From IMG/VR virus record IMGVR_UViG_3300042987_001336, positions 1 through 32,593 of that record: a DNA stretch of 32,593 nucleotides. One strand, given 5' to 3'. Shown here one piece after another: positions 4,170-11,898 of the stretch. The translations under genes and the position numbers were made by a program. Each line of letters begins with the position of its first letter. Position 1 is the first letter of the stretch. Under the pieces are notes generated by a model that worked only from the letters and a program-made list of their open reading frames with translations, searched no databases and was not told the DNA's origin. The stretch comes from a virus.

Positions 4170-6476
4170 CTATTTCACCACTGCCATACGCGGCGGCGGC
4201 GGATCGTCTACCATCCTACGCAGTTCAGACCTAGTGCGACCCGCCAACGAAGGCATACAGAATATATGCTTTTTCGTCGGCAGGTCACTGCTGGCAATGC
4301 GCCCCATATCTACCCATCCGGCCTCCCTAAGCGCGTGCAGTAGCGCAGCCTGCGGTATCTTCACGCCAGCGGGCGCGCTACCTGCTACACGGTCGCACAA
4401 TGAATAGAACGGTGAACCGACCACGCCTTTAGCAAACTCGCCTTGACGCGCGCGTATCATGTCCACGAGGTACGATTCCGCCATGCTCATACCGTGTTCG
4501 ACCAAATTGGCCTTGAATTCAGTCCATGCGGGCGCAGCGGAAGGGTTAAACGCTGACACGTCACGGGCGTGCAACCATCCAGCTATTGCTGCGAAGCCGC
4601 CATTACGGTACCAGTTCCATAGTTCGCGCGCCTTGTTCGCGTCCATACGCGGCGCGTGTGACCATACGCAAAACCAACGCCTGTCCTGCGAATCTATCGA
4701 TATCGGCACGGGATCGTTGCTAAACGCCAACACAAAAGCCCTGTTAACCATATCATACGGGTGCAAGCCCTTTCTGTTAATCGGCAGCATTTCAGGGGGC
4801 GCGGCGATGATAGGCTTGAGTTTGTTCGCCAGCGCACGCCTCGCCGCCGCTTCCGGCTCTTTTAGCTCGTTAATAATCAATACCTCGCACTCTAGCTGGT
4901 ATCCCCACTGCGAGCCAAGCGTATCGTTATCCAGTAGCCCACGGTTCTTCAATCCCGGCCCACACACCGCCCATATCAACGGCGCCCACATAGTATCCTT
5001 ACCGCAGCCCTGCTCACCGCCGTGCAAAACGGCGTGATTGATTTTGACCTCGGGGTGCTGCACCTTGTAGGCCATCACGTTGTATAGATGCTCCCGTTCG
5101 CTATCCTCCGGCACCAGCGTAGCGCAATGCGCCAACCACGGCGCCACGTCGCCGCCCGATATGACAGCGGGCCGGGCGTCGCGCCAGCGGTTGCCATAGA
5201 CGTCGCCGTCGCGCGCCACCAGCACCGACTCGCCCGCCGCGTAGGTCACGCCCACCAAGGTGCGCGCGCCGCTAGCCTGCCTATTCTCGTCAAAACACGT
5301 TGACGCCTCGATACGGCGCCCGTTGTGAATGCTGAGACAAGATACGTGTCTAAAAAGCGCGTCAAACGCACTACGCGCGATTTCGCGCCTATCCTGCATG
5401 TCGAAGTAGGCGTTATCTGCCATCACATACGCGAAGCGCTGATGCCAGATAGCCTTTTCCACGCGCCCCAGTTCCCTGCGCTCTACCTCTTCGATTACTT
5501 TCTTCGCGTCGTCCGAAAAAAAATCGGACGGCTCCAGCTTCTCCAGCGTGGCCTGCATGGTGCTGGCGATCAGGTCTTCGCGGAAGCCCGGCTCATGCTT
5601 AGGCCCGCCGTTGTCCGCTACCCATTGCAGGAAGGTCTTGGTGTCGAAGTCGATGCAATGTGAGTGCAGACAGCAATATGACCTCGTGGTGGGCATGTAA
5701 CGCCCCTCCGGATTGCCGTCGGTGTGTTCCTTGTTGTTGGGGCATACCACGCCCGCCCAGCCCTCCGCGTTGGGCTTGGACAGCACCAGCCCCTTGACCA
5801 TCATCCAGCCGAACACATCATCCTTGCCGGTGTCTTGCACGCGTATGGGCTTGTAGCCGCCGCCGCCGTCCGGCTCGCCCGGCGTCACGCCCAGCGCGGT
5901 GCAGATGTCGGGCAGGGTGAACTCGCGGTCGGCGTGAAACTCCACCAGCCGCGCCGCGAAGTTATCCCGGCCCGGTTTCAGATTTATACTGCCCGGCAGT
6001 CGGAAATTTCTCACGGCGTTGGTGGCGCCGGGGTCGGTGTAGCCCGCGTCAGCGATAGCCTTCACCGCCGCCGTAAATTCGTCCTTGGTCGGCTGTTCCT
6101 CGCTGAATGCGTAACCCCACTGAAAGTTACCCGGCGACGTTTCCATTTTCCACGTCGGTTCCAATGGTGGCGTCTTGCTCTTCGTTCCAATATCATCCAG
6201 CACCAGCGCGAGACAGTATTCACAGTTTGCCGCTGCCGCGCTGACCTTGCCGTTCACGAAGCGATCAATAATAAAAGACGCGGTATTGCCGTACCACGCC
6301 TGATCGGACTTGATACGCTTGATATCCGGCAGGTATGCTGGCCAGGTGCATTTAACCGCCCCGTCGGGGTGAAACTGCATCTGGCCATCTTTTAACTGCG
6401 GCTTCTGCCTGACAAGCAACGCCGTTTCGCCCTCGGGCGCCAATGACTGCAAGAACTCCAGAAAATTACTTACCAT
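4170..6476 (-). CDS. Replicative primase-helicase (RepB-like primase plus SF3-type ATPase)
   Basis: This 768-residue protein probably primes and unwinds DNA at the phage fork. The N-terminal third resembles RepB/AEP-type primases: LVLDDIG (about 91-97) supplies the metal-binding acids, and FRLPGSIN (about 158-165) matches the Arg-Pro-Gly-Asn strand of that fold. A Cys/His cluster (C245, H251, C268, C269, H271, C274) may bind zinc. The C-terminal half has a Walker A loop GGEQGCGKD (about 486-494), an acidic Walker B-like strand VLIINELKE (about 532-540), a FSND sensor strand (about 585-588) and DRR (about 598-600), as in DUF5906 and virulence-E-like helicases. It starts within the last codons of the polymerase gene, so the two are probably translated together. 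Confidence 0.9.
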   Translation of the reverse strand: MVSNFLEFLQSLAPEGETALLVRQKPQLKDGQMQFHPDGAVKCTWPAYLPDIKRIKSDQAWYGNTASFIIDRFVNGKVSAAAANCEYCLALVLDDIGTKSKTPPLEPTWKMETSPGNFQWGYAFSEEQPTKDEFTAAVKAIADAGYTDPGATNAVRNFRLPGSINLKPGRDNFAARLVEFHADREFTLPDICTALGVTPGEPDGGGGYKPIRVQDTGKDDVFGWMMVKGLVLSKPNAEGWAGVVCPNNKEHTDGNPEGRYMPTTRSYCCLHSHCIDFDTKTFLQWVADNGGPKHEPGFREDLIASTMQATLEKLEPSDFFSDDAKKVIEEVERRELGRVEKAIWHQRFAYVMADNAYFDMQDRREIARSAFDALFRHVSCLSIHNGRRIEASTCFDENRQASGARTLVGVTYAAGESVLVARDGDVYGNRWRDARPAVISGGDVAPWLAHCATLVPEDSEREHLYNVMAYKVQHPEVKINHAVLHGGEQGCGKDTMWAPLIWAVCGPGLKNRGLLDNDTLGSQWGYQLECEVLIINELKEPEAAARRALANKLKPIIAAPPEMLPINRKGLHPYDMVNRAFVLAFSNDPVPISIDSQDRRWFCVWSHAPRMDANKARELWNWYRNGGFAAIAGWLHARDVSAFNPSAAPAWTEFKANLVEHGMSMAESYLVDMIRARQGEFAKGVVGSPFYSLCDRVAGSAPAGVKIPQAALLHALREAGWVDMGRIASSDLPTKKHIFCMPSLAGRTRSELRRMVDDPPPPRMAVVK

Positions 6477-8406
6477 ATCGCCTCATTACGTTGACTTCGG
6501 CCTCCAAGGGCAGGCCAATTGCCCAGTCCGGCGGCGTACACATGACACGGTGTAGCGCCGCAGACTCTGATTCGGGAACCTCCAGCACCACTTCGTCATG
6601 CACGTGCAGCACCACGCTATCGAACTGCCGCAGCGTATGGCGCAGCACGTCGTTCGCCGCCGCCTGACAGATATTCTCGCAGGCTAACCCCTTCCACAGC
6701 CGCGCACGGGGCCACTCCTTCGCATCCGCCGCCGGTTTCCACGACGCCTTGGCGTAGGACACGCCATCAGCGTCCAGCCGCGCGTAGGGGTAGCAGAGGA
6801 TACGCTTGGACGGCAGCGCATACCAGAGGTGTTGACCATCATACATATAGGTCACGCGCCCGGCATTAAATTCGCGCCCCTTGTAACGCATGGCGCGGGT
6901 GTAGGCGGATTCCAGCTTCTGCCAGTAGGCGACGGCCCACGGATTAGCTCGGCGCCATGCGTCCACCATGCGGCGGGCGTCCGACTCGGGCAGATGCACG
7001 CCGTAGATGCGGCCCATCGCCGCAAAGGCGCCCACGCCGCCGCCGTAACCACACGCTAATTCTTGAACCTTGCCGATCTGGCGCTGATCCTTGTCGATGT
7101 CGGCCACCGGCACGTGAAAGGTGCGGCTGGCGTTGTGTTTATACACGTCCTCGTTGTTGCGAAACAGGTCTAGCTTGGCCTCCGAGGTGGCCTCATTCGA
7201 TAGCCATGGGTTCATGCGCGCCTCGATAGCGGCCCAGTCTGCTACGATCAGCACATGCCCCGGCGCGGGCATAAGCGCAGGGCGGAGCATTCCCTTCAGC
7301 ACGTCGGTCACGCGCTTGCCGTACTTGGGGACGATCTGATGCCCGCGCACCATCGCGTGCCGCACGTCCTCCGGCGCCGCCGCGACCTTACGGGTAAAAT
7401 TGTGAACCTGGGCGCCGTAGGACGATGCGCGCCCGGTAGCCGACCCTCCCGCGAACACAAACGCGCCACGCACACGGTGATCTTCTTCGTCTGCGAGAGC
7501 AGCAAGGCGGCTGAACTTCGCCACGCTCGACGCCCACAGGTCATCGGCGCACTGGATGACCTCGGCCACGTCCGGCGGCACCTCGTCGGGATTTTCCCCC
7601 GCAAGTGCTAGCAGATTGGCGCGCACGGTCTTGTCAATCGAATACTTCTTCTCGTCGTCCTTGTAGACGGTCATCAGTTTGCGGGCCTCGGGGCCAACGC
7701 GCTCCAGCACCCACTCACGCATCTTGGGCGAGCGCACGCTGGCGACCTCGCCCTTTGTGACCTCAGCCACGATCTCCTCGATCTCGATCAGTTCCGCGCT
7801 GGCGTATTTGACGGCGGCGTTGCATAGGTCAACGTCCACCAGCACGCCACGGTCGTTGATGCGCTCGTTGACATGATAGTCGGTCAACTCATCGGCGGAC
7901 AGGTCACGCATGGCCTTCGATACGGCCCGCATGGCGCGCACGTCCTGCTCGCAGTAGGCCACCATCTCCTGCATAAGCGTAGCGTCCTCGCGGAAGGTGC
8001 CATCGGCCTGCGGTATGGACAGCAGGCGGATCAGTTGCGCCCCACGGTGGTCTTTTTTCATGTTGACCGATGCGAAGCGGCCTACGTCCTCCAAACTACC
8101 CGGCGCACAGTTGGCGCGGGCTTGCGCGGCAGTGCAGTAGAACTGCTCCAGCTTAAAGTCGATCTGTAGGACGTACCAGAATATCAGACGCTCGAAGGCT
8201 GCGTTGTGTGCGCGTATCTGGCCGGTGTGCTTGGCCACGGCCTCGGGGAACGGCTGCGCTGGCGTCCATGTTTGTACGTCCTCATCGTCGAAGGCATACG
8301 ACATGCACAACACCTCGGTGCTGCCGTCCTGCGCGTAGTTGTAGACGCCGCGCGTCTTGAGATCGCAACGACTGCGTGTCTCAAAATCAACCCACATCAC
8401 TTGCAT
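6466..8406 (-). CDS. Family A DNA polymerase with 3'-5' exonuclease
   Basis: The 646-residue protein is the phage replicative polymerase. Exonuclease motifs are DFE (residues 7-9), HN (67-68) and Y151/D155 in YCEQDV. Polymerase motif A is VADWAAIEAR (about 388-397) with Asp390. Motif B includes RQIGK and CGYGGG (about 442-457). Motif C is HDEV (603-606). No 5' nuclease domain is present, as in most phage A-type enzymes. Motif A has Ala-Ala in place of the commoner Ser-Gln. The start could instead be the ATG at 8397 (MWVDFET), which overlaps the stop of an upstream tiny gene as TGATG and suits coupled translation. The primase-helicase follows with an 11-base overlap. Confidence 0.95.
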   Translation of the reverse strand: MQVMWVDFETRSRCDLKTRGVYNYAQDGSTEVLCMSYAFDDEDVQTWTPAQPFPEAVAKHTGQIRAHNAAFERLIFWYVLQIDFKLEQFYCTAAQARANCAPGSLEDVGRFASVNMKKDHRGAQLIRLLSIPQADGTFREDATLMQEMVAYCEQDVRAMRAVSKAMRDLSADELTDYHVNERINDRGVLVDVDLCNAAVKYASAELIEIEEIVAEVTKGEVASVRSPKMREWVLERVGPEARKLMTVYKDDEKKYSIDKTVRANLLALAGENPDEVPPDVAEVIQCADDLWASSVAKFSRLAALADEEDHRVRGAFVFAGGSATGRASSYGAQVHNFTRKVAAAPEDVRHAMVRGHQIVPKYGKRVTDVLKGMLRPALMPAPGHVLIVADWAAIEARMNPWLSNEATSEAKLDLFRNNEDVYKHNASRTFHVPVADIDKDQRQIGKVQELACGYGGGVGAFAAMGRIYGVHLPESDARRMVDAWRRANPWAVAYWQKLESAYTRAMRYKGREFNAGRVTYMYDGQHLWYALPSKRILCYPYARLDADGVSYAKASWKPAADAKEWPRARLWKGLACENICQAAANDVLRHTLRQFDSVVLHVHDEVVLEVPESESAALHRVMCTPPDWAIGLPLEAEVNVMRRYGK

Positions 8407-8474
8407 TTGATGAACGCCATCGCCAGCACTACGACCACAAGCAGAAACAATAGAACATCGTTAAGCCATTCCAT
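8397..8474 (-). CDS. 25-residue single-span membrane peptide
   Basis: The ATG at 8474 has a strong ribosome site, GGAGGAAAACG, immediately upstream. The peptide MEWLNDVLLF then LLVVVVLAMAFIKCK has one hydrophobic helix (about residues 7-22) with acidic residues before it and lysines after it, predicting a cytoplasmic C-terminus. It overlaps the preceding gene by 14 bases and ends as TGATG at a possible polymerase start. The strong site and tight coupling argue that it is real. Function is unknown; anchoring of replication proteins at the membrane is conceivable. Confidence 0.55.
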   Translation of the reverse strand: MEWLNDVLLFLLVVVVLAMAFIKCK

Positions 8475-8673
8475 CGTTTTCCTCCTGCTCCGGTTGCGCT
8501 AGCCGCTCGCGCAGGGCGGTGATTAAGTTAGCGATGTGTGCTGGGGTCGGGTCTTTCTCGTACCGGCACGCCATATCTTCAAGTTCCAGCGCCTCCAGCG
8601 CCATAGTCATCAACTCGCGGTCTGTTGTGTCAACAGCACTCGCGCCGCCTAACTTTCCGTATATCGTGTTCAT
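8461..8673 (-). CDS. Small helical protein, paralogue of the 9815-9991 product
   Basis: This 70-residue product contains TTDRELMTMALEALE early and ITALRERLAQPE late. The protein encoded at 9815-9991 has the same two blocks (TDRELMQQVLEVLE and ILALRERLAQ). The two are therefore diverged copies of one small helical protein within a single operon. Short proteins of this type recur in phages of Burkholderiales, though I know of no assigned function. The start overlaps the stop of the Gly-Tyr-Asp repeat gene as ATGA, and the end overlaps the membrane peptide gene. Confidence 0.7.
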   Translation of the reverse strand: MNTIYGKLGGASAVDTTDRELMTMALEALELEDMACRYEKDPTPAHIANLITALRERLAQPEQEENDGMA

Positions 8674-8918
8674 TCAGACCTCACTCGTCGAGGGTTGTTA
8701 CTGACTGTTGCATGCCCGTCGCCGTCGCCGCTGTGGTATCCGTAGCCGTCGCCGTCACCGTCGCCGTCGCCGCTGTGGTATCCGTAGCCGTCGCCGTAGC
8801 CTTTGCTGTAGCCGTAGCCGTAGCCGTAGCCGTAGCCGTCGCCGTCACCGTAGCCGTCACCGTAGCCGTAGCCGTCGCCGTCACCGTAGCCGCCGTTGCC
8901 TACAGGCTTAAATTCCAT
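8670..8918 (-). CDS. Gly-Tyr-Asp repeat protein
   Basis: After a short unique head (MEFKPVGNGG), about 55 of the 82 residues are GYGDG-type units, with two SGDGDG blocks following YH. The tail HATVSNNPRRVRSE is basic. The frame is held across the repeat, and start and stop both overlap neighbours (TAATG upstream, ATGA downstream), which supports translation. The DNA is built of six-base units with a longer 42-base period in part (8731 and 8773). The segment is expected to be unstructured, or to bind metal through its many Asp and Gly. No function is known. Copy number is expected to vary by slippage. Confidence 0.65.
   Translation of the reverse strand: MEFKPVGNGGYGDGDGYGYGDGYGDGDGYGYGYGYGYSKGYGDGYGYHSGDGDGDGDGYGYHSGDGDGHATVSNNPRRVRSE
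8716..8888. repeat. Hexanucleotide-based tandem repeat tract inside the Gly-Tyr-Asp gene
   Basis: The plus strand reads as near-continuous units of CCGTAG and CCGTCG or CCGTCA, with one interruption at about 8800-8806. A longer unit containing CTGTGGTATCCGTAGCC occurs at 8731 and again 42 bases later at 8773. Six-base and 42-base units keep the reading frame, so length changes would alter only the number of Gly-Tyr or Gly-Asp pairs. Confidence 0.85.
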
Positions 8919-9229
8919 TACAGCCCCCAATCGTCAGCTACCGGCACGCAAAAAATCTCTGCTCCTGCGGGTAGGTCAACGCCATTAGGCATCGGTTTTA
9001 TAGTTACATTTTTACTCTTTGGATCTGCGATTACTCCATGAAACCCTATGGATTCCCACCTCACGACATGCACAGCCCTATCCAGTTTGATGCGGCCATT
9101 TTCACGGGTAACGTCACCCGCAAATATCCATCCACGGTCTACTACAACCACCGCTCTGCTGCCTGTGATGCGTTGCACTGCCTCAGATGCTGGCACGTAG
9201 TCAATTCCATTAACATTAATTTTGTCCAT
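8918..9229 (-). CDS. Unrecognised 103-residue protein, probably beta-rich
   Basis: The ATG at 9229 has GGAG eight bases upstream, and a TTG at 9241 is a weaker option. The product MDKINVNGID and on begins with a beta-hairpin-like NVNGIDYVPASEA, then ITGSRAVVVVDRGWIFAGDV, and ends with alternating hydrophobic strands (GAEIFCVPVADDWGL). The pattern suggests a small beta-barrel or Sm-like fold. No catalytic motif or family is recognised. It sits in the middle of the replication operon and its stop overlaps the next start as TAATG. Confidence 0.7.
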   Translation of the reverse strand: MDKINVNGIDYVPASEAVQRITGSRAVVVVDRGWIFAGDVTRENGRIKLDRAVHVVRWESIGFHGVIADPKSKNVTIKPMPNGVDLPAGAEIFCVPVADDWGL

Positions 9230-9231
9230 TT

Positions 9232-9507
9232 CTAACTCCAATCATAAAAGTTTATAACGCGATCTAAACTATTTGCCCACCGATCAAACTCAGTTAACCT
9301 GCAACTGACATCTACCAAGAAATTATCCGCCCACCAGCGGAAACGGTACGCCCGTCCTCGGTAATGAGATACAGATTCCGTCTTGAAAAAATCACGGACA
9401 ACGCTATGCCCTCGCCGCTTTAGAAAAGTTTTGAGTTCGCTAGGACTCATGCCGCACAATTGAGAGCGAGTAGGACGTTTGGCTTTGTACTTCACAGCCG
9501 CACCCAC
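9232..9507 (-). CDS. Unrecognised basic 91-residue protein
   Basis: The protein is strongly basic, with KYKAKRPTRSQL near its start and KTFLKRRGHSVVRDFF following. It is also rich in Trp, Phe and Tyr in the second half (YRFRWWADNF). This would suit nucleic-acid binding, but no motif is recognised. Two starts are possible: GTG at 9507, or GTG at 9495, which overlaps the previous stop as GTGA. Neither has a clear ribosome site, so translation is probably coupled to the winged-helix gene upstream. It overlaps that gene and is followed after two bases by the next. Confidence 0.65.
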   Translation of the reverse strand: MGAAVKYKAKRPTRSQLCGMSPSELKTFLKRRGHSVVRDFFKTESVSHYRGRAYRFRWWADNFLVDVSCRLTEFDRWANSLDRVINFYDWS

Positions 9508-9818
9508 ATCCTAGCCGTGCTACCGGGTATCCGGCGTGATGACACCAGCCCACACCTACGCATCGTTTGCAGGATGCGAGACACCACCGCCGTCGGGATT
9601 TCCGTCGCGTCACTGATCTGACTGGACAGGCACTCGCCGCCCAGTTCTATCATTGCTTGGTTAATATGACGAACACGTTCTGCGTGAATCATTTCCTTCG
9701 TATGTTTGCTTGCCCACTTGTAACCCGGCTCGTCCGGGTCGGCAAAGCTCACTACACGCGGCGCCTGAAATCCGCTCACGATGGGTTCGGCTGGTATTAA
9801 AACTTCCAACAAATTCAT
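9492..9818 (-). CDS. Winged helix-turn-helix protein
   Basis: The C-terminal half of this 108-residue protein fits a winged helix. A helix runs to IELGGE, then LSSQISDATEIPTAVVSRILQ forms the helix-turn-helix (about residues 64-84), then MRRCGLV leads to a wing with SRRIPGSTARMWVRL. The first 45 residues lack clear structure. A DNA-binding regulator, or a replication accessory protein with a wing, is expected. The target is unknown. Its start overlaps the preceding stop as ATGA. It is the only clear helix-turn-helix in the replication operon and therefore a candidate ligand for the repeats at 1552-1993 or the divergent promoters at 11842-11891. Confidence 0.7.
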   Translation of the reverse strand: MNLLEVLIPAEPIVSGFQAPRVVSFADPDEPGYKWASKHTKEMIHAERVRHINQAMIELGGECLSSQISDATEIPTAVVSRILQTMRRCGLVSSRRIPGSTARMWVRL

Positions 9819-9991
9819 AGCGGCAACTCCAGTTGGTTTGGGTTCGGAACATCAACGACTAGCTGCTGCGCCAGCCTCTCGCGCAAGGCGAGAATGACAC
9901 CGCCTAATTTGTTGTCGTAAGGCGAAAATACTTCGTCAGCAATTTCTTCCAGCACCTCCAGCACCTGCTGCATCAGTTCTCGGTCGGTCAT
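9815..9991 (-). CDS. Small helical protein, paralogue of the 8461-8673 product
   Basis: The ATG at 9991 follows GGAG. The longer frame to 10039 would read through a terminator and is rejected. The 58-residue product starts MTDRELMQQVLEVLE, has ILALRERLAQ in the middle and ends with a proline-containing LELPL tail. The two blocks match those of the 70-residue protein further down the operon. It lies directly after an intrinsic terminator, so its transcription depends on read-through or an unseen promoter. Confidence 0.7.
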   Translation of the reverse strand: MTDRELMQQVLEVLEEIADEVFSPYDNKLGGVILALRERLAQQLVVDVPNPNQLELPL

Positions 9992-10004
9992 GTGATCTCC
10001 AAAG

Positions 10005-10037
10005 AAAAAAAGGGCCACGGCCTTTCGACCGTGACCC
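10005..10037 (-). terminator. Intrinsic terminator inside the replication operon
   Basis: Read leftward, a nine-pair stem (GGGUCACGG at 10037-10029 with CCGUGGCCC at 10020-10012, one G-U pair) is followed by seven U (10011-10005). On the other strand the corresponding pair is an A-C mismatch, so it is directional. It follows the gene at 10046-10690 and would reduce transcription of everything from 9991 to 4170, including the polymerase, unless read through. Confidence 0.8.
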
Positions 10038-10045
10038 AAACACTA

Positions 10046-10690
10046 CTACGCCGCGCGGCGGCGGCGACGGAGAGGCGCTTCTTCAGCGGCAACTTTTTCT
10101 TGTTTTTCCTCTTCTACCTTACCTTCCATACTAACCCATTCCACGATCTCGAACACGGGCGTGAAAATCTTGCCGTAGCTCTTGTGCGTGTAATGGTCTT
10201 TCTTCAGTCTCACCACGGGAACGGGCTTCGACTGATCCTTCTCCACCTGCGCCGCGATGGCCAGCGCAAGGGTCTGGACACTGCGCTTGCCGCCCACGGA
10301 TGTGGTGGCAAAACGCGCTTCCATACCCTCGTCTTCCCCATTCAGGCACTTTAACGACATGCCGATCTGGGTTTCCCACCCGCGCTTGGCACCCGGAGGC
10401 GCGGCGTCGAGTTCCGGCAACGGCTGTGACACCGGCACCATCTTCTCCGCCAGCACCTCGCCGTCCCCCCACGCGATGCTGCCGTGGACGAAGGAGAAGG
10501 GGTTAACCGCCCAGATCGATTCCTCTTCGACTTCGGTCTGGTCGGCGCCAAACACCCAGTGGCCGGTCTTGTCCATCTTGAGCAGCACGACGCCAGCCGG
10601 GCCGACTTCCTTCTCAAGTGAACGCAACGCGGTAGAAAGGCTGGACACCGCAGGTAGGTTTGCTTGGTTAAACGATACTAGATTTGACAT
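10046..10690 (-). CDS. Conserved phage protein, possible single-stranded DNA-binding protein
   Basis: The 214-residue protein begins MSNLVSFNQANLP. Its body has alternating strands (GVVLLKMDKTGHWVFGA, WAVNPFSFVHG, RGWETQIGMSLKCLNG) consistent with an OB-like or other beta fold. The end changes to a charged tail (KVEEEKQEKVAAEEA, then RRRRRAA). It stands next to a DUF2800-type nuclease gene and ahead of the polymerase, the place where many phages carry a DNA-binding recombination or replication protein. That context, not a motif, is the reason for the suggestion. A good AAGGA site precedes the ATG, and a terminator follows the stop. Confidence 0.6.
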   Translation of the reverse strand: MSNLVSFNQANLPAVSSLSTALRSLEKEVGPAGVVLLKMDKTGHWVFGADQTEVEEESIWAVNPFSFVHGSIAWGDGEVLAEKMVPVSQPLPELDAAPPGAKRGWETQIGMSLKCLNGEDEGMEARFATTSVGGKRSVQTLALAIAAQVEKDQSKPVPVVRLKKDHYTHKSYGKIFTPVFEIVEWVSMEGKVEEEKQEKVAAEEAPLRRRRRAA

Positions 10691-10701
10691 GATTGTCTTC
10701 C

Positions 10702-11811
10702 TTATTGGAGTTTAGAAAGGGCCGCAACGAGTTGCGTCCCGATGTTTAACACGGCGGGCCGGGGATCGCTCTCCGGCGCCAACGTGCTGCCGCTCGACAC
10801 TGCCACGACAAGATCGTCGGGCAACGCCAGCTTGCTCTTTTTCAGCACCTTCTCTGCCTGAGCAGGGCTGATTAATTCTTTTTTGTAACGCTCCGTGACA
10901 CCTAAACCCGCAAGCGCCGCGTCGGCTTTCGCCTCGTCCGCCCACTGCCGTGTGGCGCGTTTGGCTACCAGTTTATACCCCGGCACGGGCATACTTTTCT
11001 CAAGCCGCGCCACCGCCAACTTGCGTGCGTCATTGATAAAGGTTTCCAGCTTGTCCGCCATCTGGAGCGCAGCGCCCAACTGATCCGGCTCCAGCGCCTC
11101 CAGCTTCATATGCACGGTGCGGTCAATCTCGCCGGTCATCTGCGGGCAGATGGTCTTGCCGGTACACCAGCGGCACCAGTCGCCAATGGCAAGCGGGGCG
11201 TCGGGCTTCTGGGCCAGCTTAACGGCCTGTTGTAGTTCGGCCTCGAACTGCTCCAGCCGTTGGAAGGATGTCACCCACCGACGGATGTGCGGCGGCTGGA
11301 CAATGACGATCTCGATGTCCATGGTGTCCTCGAACACCCACTGCAAATCTTTGGTGCGCCGCGCGGCGGCGGCGTAGAACAACCCCTGCGGGTTTTCTTC
11401 AGCGTCCACCATCACGCCGTCACCGAATTTCCAGTCCAACACGACAACGCGATCCGCTATGCGACCGATCAGGTCTACGTTACCAAACACACCTTCAAGA
11501 CCTTTAACACCCTCAAAGGCAACCTCCACCTCCTGAGTGAAGACCATCTCTTTATCCGGGTCAATCTCATCGAGCGCGTCGAGCGCGGTGTGTATCTTCA
11601 CCTGCTGCTCGTCGGTGAGATTCATCTTCGCCATCGTAGCGGCAACATCCTCACCCGCGAGCAACTCATCCATGCACGCGTGCAGCAGCGTTCCTTCGGC
11701 TGCGTATTTGCTCTCGATTTGAGGTGGCATCTTCGCCACCAACGCCACGCTGCCAGGGCAGTTGATAACGCGCTTGGCAGTGCTGCCGCCGACTATTTTA
11801 CTGTGTTGCAT
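10702..11811 (-). CDS. DUF2800-type PD-(D/E)XK nuclease
   Basis: The 369-residue protein resembles the Cas4/RecB-like nucleases annotated DUF2800 in phages. The start has an N-terminal signature, GGSTAKRVINCPGS, followed by AAEGTLLHACMDE with the first catalytic His. GNVDLIG and VVLDWKFGDG then supply the Asp and Asp-x-Lys of the core, and ENPQG supplies the following polar helix. Cysteines in WCRWCTGKTICPQ (about residues 217-229) fit the iron-sulfur or zinc cluster typical of these proteins. It probably trims DNA ends for recombination. It is the first gene of the leftward replication operon, about 24 bases from the predicted start of transcription, with GGAG ahead of its ATG. Confidence 0.85.
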   Translation of the reverse strand: MQHSKIVGGSTAKRVINCPGSVALVAKMPPQIESKYAAEGTLLHACMDELLAGEDVAATMAKMNLTDEQQVKIHTALDALDEIDPDKEMVFTQEVEVAFEGVKGLEGVFGNVDLIGRIADRVVVLDWKFGDGVMVDAEENPQGLFYAAAARRTKDLQWVFEDTMDIEIVIVQPPHIRRWVTSFQRLEQFEAELQQAVKLAQKPDAPLAIGDWCRWCTGKTICPQMTGEIDRTVHMKLEALEPDQLGAALQMADKLETFINDARKLAVARLEKSMPVPGYKLVAKRATRQWADEAKADAALAGLGVTERYKKELISPAQAEKVLKKSKLALPDDLVVAVSSGSTLAPESDPRPAVLNIGTQLVAALSKLQ

Positions 11812-11841
11812 CGTTTACTCCATTTGATTGATCGGGCCTCG

Positions 11842-11869
11842 ATGCTAGCATACGAAAAAGAGTTGTCAA
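11842..11869 (-). promoter_or_regulatory. Leftward promoter of the replication operon
   Basis: On the minus strand a perfect TTGACA (11869-11864) is followed after 16 bases by TAGCAT (11847-11842), a four-of-six -10 match. Transcription would begin near 11835 and reach the DUF2800 gene after about 24 bases. The -35 hexamer overlaps that of the opposite promoter by five bases, so both cannot be occupied at once. Confidence 0.6.
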
Positions 11870-11891
11870 GAACTTTTTGACCGTGTATATT
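11863..11891 (+). promoter_or_regulatory. Rightward promoter of the nuclease-methylase-helicase operon
   Basis: TTGTCA (11863-11868) is followed by exactly 17 bases and TATATT (11886-11891), five of six matches each. The start is expected at about 11898-11899, the A of the first ATG, which would make the message leaderless. The spacer also holds TTGAC at about 11878-11882, making an imperfect dyad GTCAA...TTGAC over the region where a regulator could bind. Confidence 0.65.
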
Positions 11892-11898
11892 TCGGGTC

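Noticed and set aside
4459-5037. Long rightward frame (192 codons) opposite the primase-helicase gene
   Set aside because: It is an antisense shadow of a gene with complete ATPase motifs, has no ribosome site and no promoter.
8716-8888. Possible CRISPR array or minisatellite without coding role at the CCGTAG repeats
   Set aside because: There are no unique spacers of regular length, and the repeat stays in frame within a gene with coupled start and stop.
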